This document shows, piece by piece, positions 39,977 to 48,103 of a DNA stretch of 64,000 nucleotides; the first letter of the stretch is position 1; each line of letters begins with the position of its first letter. Location: the NCBI RefSeq assembly GCF_001673635.1, contig NZ_LZMH01000046.1, forward strand, positions 40,245 through 104,244, read 5' to 3'. This DNA comes from Mycobacterium asiaticum. GTDB taxonomy: Bacteria > Actinomycetota > Actinomycetes > Mycobacteriales > Mycobacteriaceae. The position numbers and the translations under genes were made by a program. Under the pieces are notes generated by a model. It made no database searches. It saw only the letters and a program-made list of their open reading frames with translations, and was not told where the DNA came from.

Positions 39977-40881
39977 GCCTCCTCGTCCCAGATCTTCATC
40001 AGGGTGGCCAGGATCTCCTCACCACGGCCGAGCCCGGCGAGGTGGCTTTCCTCGGGCAGATGGAACAACTCGGCGTTGGGCAGCCGCGACACCGCATGCT
40101 CCCCGTGCGCGAACGGGATGATGTGGTCGTGGTCGCCGTGCCACCAGCGCACCGGCACTTTCACGTCTTCGAGCCGGAAGCCCCAGTCCCGGGCGAACAG
40201 GATGACGTCGTTGAACGGCGCGGCCAGCTGTTTGCGGCTGCCGTTGAGCAGGTCGTCGAGGAACATCGCCTTGAACTCGGGCCTGTTCAGCAGGTGCCGG
40301 TCGGCTTGCGGGGACAGCAGCGCGTAGACGTCGAGCGCCGGGGAGGCGATCGGCCGCACCGCTTGGATCAGCAGGCTCGCGCCGACGCGCAGCGGGCTGC
40401 CGCCGAATTTCAGCAACGGCGCGACGCGCAGACCCAGGTCCATGGCTCCGCCCCTGATCGCATCGGGCCCCTGCGTCGGCGCGACACCGCCGAGCACCCC
40501 GACGGCCACGACGCGCTCAGGCAGTCCGGCGGCGCAGGCCAGCGTGTAGGGGCCGCCGCCGGACAGGCCGACCACCGCCATCTTCTCGATGCCCAGCGTG
40601 TCCGCGATGACGCGCAGGTCGTCGGCGAATGCCGAGAGGGTCTCGTACCGATACGGGGTCGACGAGCCGATGCCCGGGCGATCGACGCCGATCAGGCGGA
40701 CGTTGTGGTGCTCGGCGTAGACCCGCGCCTCGGTCGGGATCTGCCGGCGGGCCCCCGGGGTGCCGTGCAGCCAGAAGACCGCGCGCCCCTGCGGCGCACC
40801 GAACTCCGCGAAACCGATTTGCCGACCTTCACCTACGGCGATGTTTCCTTCGAGCTTGGGTCGGTCGATCGCGACGGCCAT
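39973..40881 (-). CDS. Alpha/beta hydrolase (Rv1191-like)
   Basis: 302 residues from ATG 40881 (MAVAIDRPKLEG); the frame continues to 41187 but without support. Motifs: oxyanion FWLHGTPGARRQ, nucleophile elbow VGLSGGGPYTLACAAG near residue 100, and the catalytic acid and His in RWWHGDHDHIIPF and LPEESHLAGLGRGEE. First gene of the hydrolase-hydrolase-fadD36 unit. A palindrome right after a TATGAT -10 suggests repressor control. Confidence 0.92.
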   Translation of the reverse strand: MAVAIDRPKLEGNIAVGEGRQIGFAEFGAPQGRAVFWLHGTPGARRQIPTEARVYAEHHNVRLIGVDRPGIGSSTPYRYETLSAFADDLRVIADTLGIEKMAVVGLSGGGPYTLACAAGLPERVVAVGVLGGVAPTQGPDAIRGGAMDLGLRVAPLLKFGGSPLRVGASLLIQAVRPIASPALDVYALLSPQADRHLLNRPEFKAMFLDDLLNGSRKQLAAPFNDVILFARDWGFRLEDVKVPVRWWHGDHDHIIPFAHGEHAVSRLPNAELFHLPEESHLAGLGRGEEILATLMKIWDEEA

Positions 40882-40899
40882 GCCGGGCAACCTTTCGTC

Positions 40900-40929
40900 A
40901 TCGGATACATTGTTGCATCCGATATCATA
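40900..40929 (-). promoter_or_regulatory. -10 box and palindromic operator of the hydrolase-fadD36 operon
   Basis: Minus-strand TATGAT at 40929-40924 is a near-consensus -10. Immediately downstream, arms ATCGGATACA (40900-40909) and TGCATCCGAT (40914-40923) form a 24-bp palindrome with one mismatch and a 4-nt centre, covering the expected transcription start. Looks like a TetR-type operator; no regulator gene is adjacent. Confidence 0.55.
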
Positions 40930-41014
40930 ACAGTGCCGAGCCGACCTTCCGGTGCTAATCCGCGACCCCGCGTACTTGGGATCGGTAGCGACCCCCACCG
41001 GGTGAGCTTGCCGC

Positions 41015-41524
41015 ATGAAAAGGCTCCGGATCCCGGCGCTGCTCGTCGCGTCGACGTTCGCGGCTGCGGCCAGCTGTCCTGTCGTCGGGCACGCGGACGA
41101 CTCCGCCCCACCCTGCCAGTCCGGACAGGTGGTGGTCGGAGCCTCCCGCACGCAGGCCGCCGCGACGCATCGAGCCGTGCTGCTCACCTTCGAGTTGGCG
41201 TCCTATGCACCGCCATGCACGGTCACCGGCTACCCCGGAGTCGACTCGGGAATTGGGGGTCCACAACTGCAGGCACAGCGAACCCTGCGCGGATACCTAG
41301 GCGGCCTGCCCACCAGCGTCGGGGAGCCACCGACGATCACCCTGGCCAAGTCGAGCCCCGCGTACGCGGTGGTGGAAAGCGTCGCCGTCGACGGGACCGG
41401 CGGTCCGTGCCCCAGCTACTCCTCGCTGCGCGTAACTCCGCCGGACAACACCGATACGCAGGATGTGCCCGTGACTATCGACGGTTGCGCGTTGCAGGTG
41501 CACCCGATCGGGAGCGGGCTTTGA
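41015..41524 (+). CDS. Secreted DUF4232-type protein
   Basis: 169 residues. Signal peptide MKRLRIPALLVASTFAAAAS with probable cleavage after GHADD or nearby. The mature part has conserved cysteines (PPCQSGQ, PPCTVTGYPG, GGPCPSYSS, IDGCALQ) and the DUF4232 features LTFELASYAPPCTVTGYPGV and SPAYAVVESVAVD. Predicted beta-sandwich domain secreted or wall-associated, function unknown. It is divergent from the hydrolase operon and ends 3 bp from the convergent aldehyde dehydrogenase. Confidence 0.82.
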   Translation: MKRLRIPALLVASTFAAAASCPVVGHADDSAPPCQSGQVVVGASRTQAAATHRAVLLTFELASYAPPCTVTGYPGVDSGIGGPQLQAQRTLRGYLGGLPTSVGEPPTITLAKSSPAYAVVESVAVDGTGGPCPSYSSLRVTPPDNTDTQDVPVTIDGCALQVHPIGSGL

Positions 41525-41527
41525 CTC

Positions 41528-43030
41528 TCAGAGCGGCACCCCGATCGCCATCGGCTCCATGTACTGATGCAACCCGCCGATGCCGCCGCCTTCGCGGCCC
41601 AGGCCGCTCAGCTTGAAACCGCCGAACGGCGCGGCGCCGGGGCCGACGCCGTTTACGGCGATCTGGCCGGTACGGATGCGGCGGGCGACGCCCACCGCCC
41701 GGTCCACGTCCCCGCCGTACACCGCGCCGGACAGGCCATAGCGTGAGTTGTTCGCGACGGCGACCGCGTCGTCGTCGTCGCGGTAGCGGATCACGCTCAG
41801 CACCGGCCCGAACACTTCTTCCTGTGCGATCACGGAATCGGGCTGCACCCCGTCCAGGATTGTCGGCTCGAAGTAGTAGCCGACGTCCAGGCCCGCCGGC
41901 CGGCCACCGCCGGTGACCAGCCGAGCGCCGTCGTCGAGCGCCCCGGCGACGTGCGCCTCGACCCGCCCGCGCTGCGCGTCGCTGATCAGCGGGCCCATCT
42001 GCACGTCGGGATCGGTCGGATCCCCGACCTTGACCGCCCGGGCCAGCGCGGCAAGCCGGTCGACCACGTCGTCGTGCAACGAATCCGGCAGCAGCAGTCG
42101 GCTGTGCAGGATGCAGGCCTGCCCGGCGTGCAGCGAGCAACAGTCGAACAGCATCTGTTGCAGCATCTCGTCGGTAACCTGCGCGTCGTCCAGGATGATG
42201 CACGCCGACTTGCCGCCCAACTCCAGCAAGAGGCGCTTGAGCGTGTCGCCCGCGGCCGACATGACCTGGCGTCCGACAACCGTGCTGCCGGTGAAGCTGA
42301 CCATGTCGATGCGGGGATCGGTGGTCAGCAGCCTGGCGGCGTCGACTCCCGATGGGGTGACGACGTTGACCACACCCGGCGGGAAATCGGTGTGCTCGTC
42401 GATGATCCGCGCCAGCGCCAGGCCGGCGAGCGGGGTGAGCGGCGACGGCTTGAGTACGACGGTATTCCCAGCCGCCAGCGCGTGATTGAGCTTCATGACG
42501 TTCAGGCAGTGCGGGAAATTCCACGGCGTCAGCACCGACACGACACCGAGCGGTGCGTGGCGAAGCAAGGTGGTGCCGGCGCCGATGCCGGTGATTTCCT
42601 CGTCAGCCAGCTGGGTGGCGAGTTGAGCGGCGTGCATGGACATGAACGCGGCGCCGTCGACCTGCATAATCCGTTCGTTGGCGATGCAGCCCCACTCCAA
42701 TTGCGACAGCGCGAAGAATTCGTCGGCGTGTTTGAGCAGCGCGTCGCCGAGTTGGCTCAGGCAATTGGCGCGGTCAGCGGCGGTCATGTCCGCCCACGGC
42801 CCTTCGTCGAAGGCGCGGCGCGCGGCGCCGATCGCCGCACCGACCTGTTCAGCGCTTGCGTCCGGGGCGGTGGCGATGACCTGCTCGGTGGCCGGCGAGA
42901 TGTCTTCGTAGCGACCGTTTTCCGGTTCGACCCACCTCCCGTCGATGTAGAGCTGGTAGGTGTCGATCAGTCCCGGGAGTTCCGTAGCTTGTGGCGCAGT
43001 CATCTGCTTCCTCACCCCAACGTCGGTCAT
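41528..43030 (-). CDS. NAD(P)-dependent aldehyde dehydrogenase
   Basis: 500 residues, standard ALDH length. Motifs: TPWNFPHCLNVMKLNHALAA, cofactor loop FTGSTVVGRQVMSAAG, general-base Glu in LLLELGGKSACI, catalytic Cys in SLHAGQACILHSR, and FGPVLSVIRYRDDDDAV. It oxidises an aldehyde to an acid. Divergent from a P450 that heads a beta-oxidation cluster; the pair could carry out terminal oxidation of a side chain before CoA activation (inference). An alternative ATG (MTAPQATELPG) lies nine codons downstream. Confidence 0.93.
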   Translation of the reverse strand: MTDVGVRKQMTAPQATELPGLIDTYQLYIDGRWVEPENGRYEDISPATEQVIATAPDASAEQVGAAIGAARRAFDEGPWADMTAADRANCLSQLGDALLKHADEFFALSQLEWGCIANERIMQVDGAAFMSMHAAQLATQLADEEITGIGAGTTLLRHAPLGVVSVLTPWNFPHCLNVMKLNHALAAGNTVVLKPSPLTPLAGLALARIIDEHTDFPPGVVNVVTPSGVDAARLLTTDPRIDMVSFTGSTVVGRQVMSAAGDTLKRLLLELGGKSACIILDDAQVTDEMLQQMLFDCCSLHAGQACILHSRLLLPDSLHDDVVDRLAALARAVKVGDPTDPDVQMGPLISDAQRGRVEAHVAGALDDGARLVTGGGRPAGLDVGYYFEPTILDGVQPDSVIAQEEVFGPVLSVIRYRDDDDAVAVANNSRYGLSGAVYGGDVDRAVGVARRIRTGQIAVNGVGPGAAPFGGFKLSGLGREGGGIGGLHQYMEPMAIGVPL

Positions 43031-43108
43031 CTATCCCCTTGGTGTACACCCGCGGGACTCGGGCGTCAATCGTCTATCTGCTGAAATACGGACTAAATCA
43101 ACGGCAGT

Positions 43109-43178
43109 GTGTCCTTGTTGACACGGACATCCGGCGCAGAGTAGACACGATGCGCAGGACACTTTTTATTAATGTGTC
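43109..43178. promoter_or_regulatory. Two GTGTC/GACAC palindromes in the ALDH-P450 divergent promoter
   Basis: GTGTCCTTGTTGACAC at 43109-43124 is an inverted repeat with 5-bp arms and a 6-bp centre. At 43158-43178 GACAC and GTGTC flank an 11-bp AT-rich centre. A further GACAC is at 43144-43148. Candidate operators for the TetR gene at the end of the cluster. Confidence 0.5.
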
Positions 43179-43198
43179 GGATCGGAGGACCGCTCGCC

Positions 43199-44374
43199 GT
43201 GCACACCGACACTCCCCTGCATTCCCCTGACTTCTACGCCGGCGACCCGTACCCGGCCTACCGGGAGCTGCGGGCGAACTCGCCGGTGCACTGGAACGAC
43301 GTCACCCATTTCTGGGCGTTGCTCAAGTACGAGGACATCCGCTACGTGTCCAGCAACCCCGCGCTGTTCACCTCGACCAAGGGCATCTCGATACCCGACC
43401 CCCAGATGCCCAACCCGGTGCAGGAGGGTGCGCTGATCTTCACCGATCCGCCACGGCACCGGCAGATGCGCAAATTGATCAACTCGGGCTTCACCCGGCG
43501 GCGGGTTGCGGTACTGGAGCCGAAGATCCGCGAGATCGTCCGCGGCATCCTCGATGGGGTCGAGGCCGGCTCCGTGCACGAATTCGCCGAGGAGATCGCC
43601 GCCCCGCTGCCGACCCGCATGATCGCCGAACTGATCGGCGCGCCCGCGGAGGACTGGGAACAGTTCCGTGCCTGGTCGGACGCGGCCACCGGTACCGCCG
43701 ACCCGGAGATCGAACTGGACTCGTTCGTGGCGATCGGCCAGCTCTTCGAGTATTTCCAGAAGCTGATCGCGGCCCGGCGCCAGGAACCGCGCGACGACTT
43801 GTTGTCGGTGCTGGCCGAGTCGGAGATCGATGAACATCGCCTCACCGACGAGGACCTGCTGAACTTCTCCTTCCTGTTGTTGGTGGCCGGCAACGAAACC
43901 ACCCGCAACCTGATCGCGCTCGGCACGCTGGCGTTGATCAACCACCCCGACCAGTGCCGTCTGCTGGTGGAAGACCCGACGCTGATTCCCAGCGCGGTGG
44001 AGGAGATGCTGCGGTGGAACAGCCCCGTCGTCAGCATGTCGCGCGTCGCGACCGCCGATGTCGAGATCCGGGGCCAGCTGATCCGGGCGGGTGATGTGGT
44101 GACCATGCTGTACGGCTCGGCCAACCGCGACGAGGACGTATTCGGCTCCAACAGCGAGGAATTCGACGTGCGACGCCATCCCAACCCACACATCGCCTTC
44201 GGCTGCGGTGAACATTCCTGCATCGGAGCGCAATTGGCGCGGCTGGAGGCGACCGTGTTCTTCGACGAATTCCTGCGCCGGTTCCCCAAGCTGGAGCTGG
44301 TGGGCGAGGTTGACCGGATGAAGGCCACCATGGTGCCCGGGGTGAAGCGCATGCCGGTGCGGCTGGGGGTCTGA
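43199..44374 (+). CDS. Cytochrome P450, igr-type cluster (CYP125/CYP142-like)
   Basis: 391 residues from GTG 43199, with GGAGGA nine bases upstream; an ATG at 43172 is in frame but precedes the ribosome site. Motifs: oxygen-activation VAGNETTRN in the I helix, ExxR in VEEMLRW, and heme loop FGCGEHSCIGAQLARLE with Cys341 as axial ligand. The N-terminal FTDPPRHRQMRKLINSGFTRRRVAVLEP resembles the sterol side-chain P450s of mycobacteria. The following genes match the cholesterol igr operon, which CYP125 heads, so terminal hydroxylation of a steroid-like or isoprenoid side chain is plausible. The substrate is not proven. Confidence 0.9.
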   Translation: MHTDTPLHSPDFYAGDPYPAYRELRANSPVHWNDVTHFWALLKYEDIRYVSSNPALFTSTKGISIPDPQMPNPVQEGALIFTDPPRHRQMRKLINSGFTRRRVAVLEPKIREIVRGILDGVEAGSVHEFAEEIAAPLPTRMIAELIGAPAEDWEQFRAWSDAATGTADPEIELDSFVAIGQLFEYFQKLIAARRQEPRDDLLSVLAESEIDEHRLTDEDLLNFSFLLLVAGNETTRNLIALGTLALINHPDQCRLLVEDPTLIPSAVEEMLRWNSPVVSMSRVATADVEIRGQLIRAGDVVTMLYGSANRDEDVFGSNSEEFDVRRHPNPHIAFGCGEHSCIGAQLARLEATVFFDEFLRRFPKLELVGEVDRMKATMVPGVKRMPVRLGV

Positions 44375-44378
44375 GTCG

Positions 44379-45566
44379 ATGGATCTCGAGTACACGCCGG
44401 AACAGGAAGAGCTGCGGGCCGAGATGCGTGCCACGCTGCAGCAGGTCATGACCCCCGAACGCGTCGCTGCGATCGCCGAGAACATCGAGGGCGGTCCGGC
44501 AGTGCGCGACTGTGTGCGCGCATTGGCGGCGGCCAACCTGCTCGGCGTCGGATGGCCCAAAGAATATGGCGGGCGCGGGTTCTCGGCGATCGAGCAATTC
44601 ATCTTCTCCGAAGAGGCGCGCCGGGCGGGTGCCCCCATTCCGCTGGTGACGCTCAACACCGTGGGCCCGACGTTGATGCAGCGCGGGACCGAGGAACAGA
44701 AGCAGAAGTTCCTGCCGGCGATCCTGGACGGCAGCGTCGAGTTCGCTATCGGTTATTCCGAGCCGGGAGCGGGCAGCGACCTCGCGTCGATCCGCACCAC
44801 CGCGGTACGCGACGGCGACGAATACGTGATCAACGGCCAGAAGATGTTCACCAGTGGCGCGGCGTATGCGGACTACGTCTGGCTGGCCGTGCGTACCGAT
44901 CCGAATGTCAAGAAGCACAAGGGGATTTCGATCCTCATCGTGCCGACCTCCTCGCCGGGGTTCTCCTGGCAGCCACTGCACACCATGCCCGGTATCTCCA
45001 CCTTCTACACGTTCTACGACAACGTGCGGGTTCCGGTCAGCGCGCTGGTCGGTGAGGAGAACCAGGGCTGGCAGCTGATCACCACCCAGCTGAACTTCGA
45101 GCGGGCCGCACTGGGCAACCTCGGCGCACTCGAGCCGCTCTTCGAGAAGACCCTGCATTGGGCAACCACGACCGAGCTCGACGACGGCCGCGTGATCGAC
45201 CAGCCGTGGGTCCAGCTCGCGCTCGCCCGGGTCGAGGCTCAGGTCGCCGCATACAAACTCGTCAATCTGCGGGTGAACGCGGCGATGACCAAGGGGGTGT
45301 TGAACATGGGTGAGGCATCGGCGGCCAAAGTGTTCGGCACCGAGCTCACCCAGCAGGTCGCCCGGCAGCTGCTGGAAGTGCTCGACGGCAACGGGGTACG
45401 CAAGGGTGCGGATGCTCCCCTGCGCGGTGCGCTGGAGACGGCGTACCGACAGGCGGTGATCAACACCTTCGGCGGCGGCGCCAACGAGATCCAGCGCGAC
45501 ATCATCGCCATGGCCGGGTTGGGCATGCCACGCGCCCCTCGTGACCTGCGGGCCACCACGAAATAG
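44379..45566 (+). CDS. Acyl-CoA dehydrogenase, FadE29-like catalytic subunit
   Basis: 395 residues. Closest in pattern to FadE29 (Rv3543c): LGVGWPKEYGGRGFSAIEQFIFSEEA, FAIGYSEPGAGSDLASIRTTAVRDGDEYVINGQKMFTSGA, then QLNFERAALG with Glu241 in the place of the FadE29 catalytic base, and the C-terminal FAD/dimer motif NTFGGGANEIQRDII. The FadE28-FadE29 pair in the cholesterol pathway is an alpha2beta2 enzyme acting on a 3-carbon side chain CoA. The partner here is probably the FadE28-like gene at 46530. Four bp follow the P450 stop. Confidence 0.9.
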   Translation: MDLEYTPEQEELRAEMRATLQQVMTPERVAAIAENIEGGPAVRDCVRALAAANLLGVGWPKEYGGRGFSAIEQFIFSEEARRAGAPIPLVTLNTVGPTLMQRGTEEQKQKFLPAILDGSVEFAIGYSEPGAGSDLASIRTTAVRDGDEYVINGQKMFTSGAAYADYVWLAVRTDPNVKKHKGISILIVPTSSPGFSWQPLHTMPGISTFYTFYDNVRVPVSALVGEENQGWQLITTQLNFERAALGNLGALEPLFEKTLHWATTTELDDGRVIDQPWVQLALARVEAQVAAYKLVNLRVNAAMTKGVLNMGEASAAKVFGTELTQQVARQLLEVLDGNGVRKGADAPLRGALETAYRQAVINTFGGGANEIQRDIIAMAGLGMPRAPRDLRATTK

Positions 45567-45583
45567 CAAGGAAGGCAGGGTAG

Positions 45584-46126
45584 ATGACAGACACCGAGCT
45601 GCTGAGCAAGGTGCGGGCGCTCGTCGGGCAACCGACCGGCGGGAGCGGAAAAGCTTCGGTGGCACCGGATCCGGTCAACCAGCCGATGATCCGGCACTGG
45701 GCCTATGCGCTCGCCGACTTCAACCCGGTCTACATCGATCCGGAATACGCAGCGACGTCCCGGTTCGGCGGCATCGTCTCGCCGCCGGTGATGCTGCAGA
45801 CCTGGACGATGCCCGCGCCCAAGCTCGAGGGCATCGGTGAGCGCGGCGGCGCGCCGATGGAGATCAAGTCGAACCCGACGGCGTTCCTCGACGAAGCCGG
45901 TTACACCAGCACGGTGGCCACCAACTCGGAATTCGAAATCGAACGCTACCCACGGCTGGGCGACGTGATCAGTGCGACGACGGTCTACGAGTCGGTGTCC
46001 GACGAGAAGACCACGGCGCTGGGGACGGGGTTCTTTTTGACCTGGCTGACCACCTACACCGACCAGCACGGTGAGGTGCTGGGCCGGCAGCGTTTCCGGG
46101 TGCTCCGATTCAGGCCGGCGAAGTGA
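45584..46126 (+). CDS. MaoC-like enoyl-CoA hydratase, ChsH2 N-terminal half
   Basis: 180 residues with GGAAGG upstream. It matches only the N-terminal MaoC-like part of ChsH2 (Rv3542c): DPVNQPMIRHWAYALADFNPVYID, GIVSPPVMLQTWTMP, LDEAGYTSTVATNSEFEIERYPRLGD and the ending RVLRFRPAK. In M. tuberculosis this domain continues into a DUF35 domain; here the frame stops with TGA overlapping the next start. Expected to form a heteromeric hydratase with the ChsH1-like protein, in which the catalytic Asp/His come from ChsH1. Confidence 0.88.
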   Translation: MTDTELLSKVRALVGQPTGGSGKASVAPDPVNQPMIRHWAYALADFNPVYIDPEYAATSRFGGIVSPPVMLQTWTMPAPKLEGIGERGGAPMEIKSNPTAFLDEAGYTSTVATNSEFEIERYPRLGDVISATTVYESVSDEKTTALGTGFFLTWLTTYTDQHGEVLGRQRFRVLRFRPAK

Positions 46127-46524
46127 TGGCCACGCGACTGCCTCCGACGATCAGCGCGGACACCAAGTTCTTCTGGGATGGTTTGCGCGACAACAAACTT
46201 CTGATCCAGCAGTGTGACGGCTGCGGCACGTTGCGCCATCCGCCTCGACCGATGTGCCCGCACTGCCGGTCCCTGGACTGGGCGGCGATCGAGTCGAGCG
46301 GCCGGGGCACCGTGTACAGCTACGTGATGCCGCACCAACCGCGGTTTCCGTTTTTCGACTATCCCTATGTCGTGGCGCTGGTCGAACTCGAGGAGGGGCT
46401 TCGCCTGGTGTCCAACCTGACCGACATCGACCCGGCCGACATCACCGTCGGGCTGCCGGTCGAGGTCTATTTCCAGACGTTCGACGGAGACCTTGTCCTG
46501 CACCAATTTCGGCCGCGGGGGTAG
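46126..46524 (+). CDS. DUF35 OB-fold/zinc-ribbon protein, ChsH2 C-terminal half as a separate gene
   Basis: 132 residues from ATG 46126, which shares its A with the preceding TGA; GTG 46123 is an alternative. The zinc ribbon is complete: C30-x2-C33-x10-C44-x2-C47 (CDGCGTLRHPPRPMCPHC). The OB part reads GRGTVYSYVMPHQPRFPFFDYPYVVALVELEEG. In the cholesterol igr system the DUF35 domain of ChsH2 binds Ltp2 to make the active retro-aldolase. Here it is freed from the hydratase domain and would bind the Ltp2-like protein as a distinct subunit. Confidence 0.9.
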   Translation: MATRLPPTISADTKFFWDGLRDNKLLIQQCDGCGTLRHPPRPMCPHCRSLDWAAIESSGRGTVYSYVMPHQPRFPFFDYPYVVALVELEEGLRLVSNLTDIDPADITVGLPVEVYFQTFDGDLVLHQFRPRG

Positions 46525-46529
46525 ACGCC

Positions 46530-47636
46530 ATGGATTTCACGTTCACCGAAGAGCAGGAGACCATCGCCAAACTCGCCCGCGACCTGTTCGAACGCCGCGC
46601 CACCCCAGAGCGGCTCACCGAGCTGGAAGCCGGTGATGTCCGGTACGACGAGGCGCTGTGGAAGGAACTGGCCGCCGTCGACCTGCTCGGCACCGCATTG
46701 CCGGAATCGGTGGGCGGTAACGGCGGCGGATTCGTCGAACTCGGCGTCCTGCTCGCCGAGGTCGGCTGGAGTGTGGCCCCCGTTCCCGCCTACGCCACGC
46801 TGGTACTTGGCGCCGACCCGATCGCCCGGCACGGGACCGCCGAGCAGCAACACCGGTTTCTGCCCGATGTCGTTGCCGGCAAACGCATCCTGACGGCCGC
46901 GCTGGCCGAGCCTGGCCGCTCGGACCCGACCCGCCCGTCGACCACCGCACGACGCGACGGGCCGAACTGGCGACTGGACGGGACCAAGGAATTGGTGCCG
47001 GCCGCCCAACTCGCCGACACGGTGCTCATCCCGGCCCACACCGACGATGGCGACATCGGACTGTTCCTGCTCGCGACCGACGCGAACGGGGTGGACATCC
47101 GTCCGGCCAAGACCACCCACCGCGAGCCGCACGCCGACGTATCCCTGGATGGTGCAACGGTTTCCGATGATGACCGGCTGGCCGGCGGGATCGACTCGCT
47201 GTACACGCGCGCCCTGATCGCCTTGTGCGCCATTCAGCTCGGTGTCGCGGATCGCGCGTTGCACATCGCGGCCCGCTACACCACCGAGCGCGAGCAGTTC
47301 GGCCGGCCTATCGGTAGCTTCCAGGCGGTACAGCAACGGATGGCCGACGCCTTCATCGACGTCGAGGCGATCCGGTGGACGACCTGGCATGCGGCGTGGC
47401 TCGTTGCCAACGGACGCCCGGCCGATCGGGCGGCGCGCATCGCGAAGTTCTGGGCCGGTGAGGCCGGCGCGCGAGTCGCGGCCACGGCCCAGCAGGTCCA
47501 CGGCGGCATCGGCATCGACACCACCTATCCCCTGCACCGCTACTTCCTGTGGGCGAAGTACAACGAGCTCATCCTCGGTTCGGCGTCCCAGCAACTTGCC
47601 CATCTCGGCGCGACGTATTCGGAAGGACTCGCATGA
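46530..47636 (+). CDS. Acyl-CoA dehydrogenase, FadE28-like non-catalytic subunit
   Basis: 368 residues from ATG 46530. Starts MDFTFTEEQETIAKLARDLF and carries YTTEREQFGRPIGSFQAVQQRMADAFIDVEA and QQVHGGIGIDTTYPLHRYF as in FadE28 (Rv3544c). The segment SLYTRALIALCAIQLGVADRAL lacks the catalytic Glu found in its partner, consistent with the FadE28-type subunit of a heterotetramer. In the M. tuberculosis igr operon fadE28 precedes fadE29; here the two are separated by the ChsH2-like genes. The next ATG overlaps its stop. Confidence 0.88.
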   Translation: MDFTFTEEQETIAKLARDLFERRATPERLTELEAGDVRYDEALWKELAAVDLLGTALPESVGGNGGGFVELGVLLAEVGWSVAPVPAYATLVLGADPIARHGTAEQQHRFLPDVVAGKRILTAALAEPGRSDPTRPSTTARRDGPNWRLDGTKELVPAAQLADTVLIPAHTDDGDIGLFLLATDANGVDIRPAKTTHREPHADVSLDGATVSDDDRLAGGIDSLYTRALIALCAIQLGVADRALHIAARYTTEREQFGRPIGSFQAVQQRMADAFIDVEAIRWTTWHAAWLVANGRPADRAARIAKFWAGEAGARVAATAQQVHGGIGIDTTYPLHRYFLWAKYNELILGSASQQLAHLGATYSEGLA

Positions 47637-48103
47637 CGACCACCGCCACCCCGACCCGGAAAACCTTGGCGTGGCAGGATATCTCGGAGGGTGACGAGGT
47701 CACCCCGCTGGAGGTCCCGATCACCACCACGATGATCGTCGCGGGCGCGATCGCGTCGCGTGACTTCATGCCGGTCCATCACGACCGTGACTACGCCAAC
47801 AAGCAGGGCTCGCCGAATCTGTTCATGAACATTCTGACCACCAACGGGTACTGCGTGCGGTTTCTCACCGACTGGGCGGGACCCGAAGCGATGGTCAAGA
47901 AACTGTCGATTCGCCTTGGCGTGCCGAGCTTTCCGGACGACCCACTGCGTTTCACCGGCTCGGTGACCGGTAAGACCGAGGGCACGGGTGGTGAGAATTT
48001 CGTCGAGGTCACGTTCCAGGGCGCCAACAGTCTCGGCAACCACGTCTCGGGCACCGCGGTGCTCAGCCTGCTCGACGAGACCTCGGAAGGGGGCCAGGCG
48101 TGA
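47633..48103 (+). CDS. MaoC-like enoyl-CoA hydratase, ChsH1-like catalytic subunit
   Basis: 156 residues from ATG 47633 (ATGA overlap). SRDFMPVHHDRDYANKQGS parallels RDFQDVHHDRD of ChsH1 (Rv3541c); D44 and H49 have the Asp-x4-His spacing of the hydratase active site. LFMNILTTNGYCVRFLTDWAG and IRLGVPSFPDDPLRFTGSV continue the match. About 27 residues longer than ChsH1 at both ends. It would hydrate the enoyl-CoA made by the FadE pair, together with the protein encoded at 45584. Confidence 0.9.
   Translation: MTTTATPTRKTLAWQDISEGDEVTPLEVPITTTMIVAGAIASRDFMPVHHDRDYANKQGSPNLFMNILTTNGYCVRFLTDWAGPEAMVKKLSIRLGVPSFPDDPLRFTGSVTGKTEGTGGENFVEVTFQGANSLGNHVSGTAVLSLLDETSEGGQA

Noticed and set aside
40955..41187. 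Upstream extensions of the Rv1191-like hydrolase and other ORFs here
   Set aside because: They are antisense to the DUF4232 gene and cross the operon promoter; ATG 40881 fits the family start.
43031..43198. KstR or KstR2 operator for the igr-like cluster
   Set aside because: No match to the KstR or KstR2 palindromes by eye; the GTGTC/GACAC repeats are a different motif.
44031..45665. 544-residue minus-strand ORF over the P450 and FadE genes
   Set aside because: Antisense of two well-supported genes; no recognisable domain.
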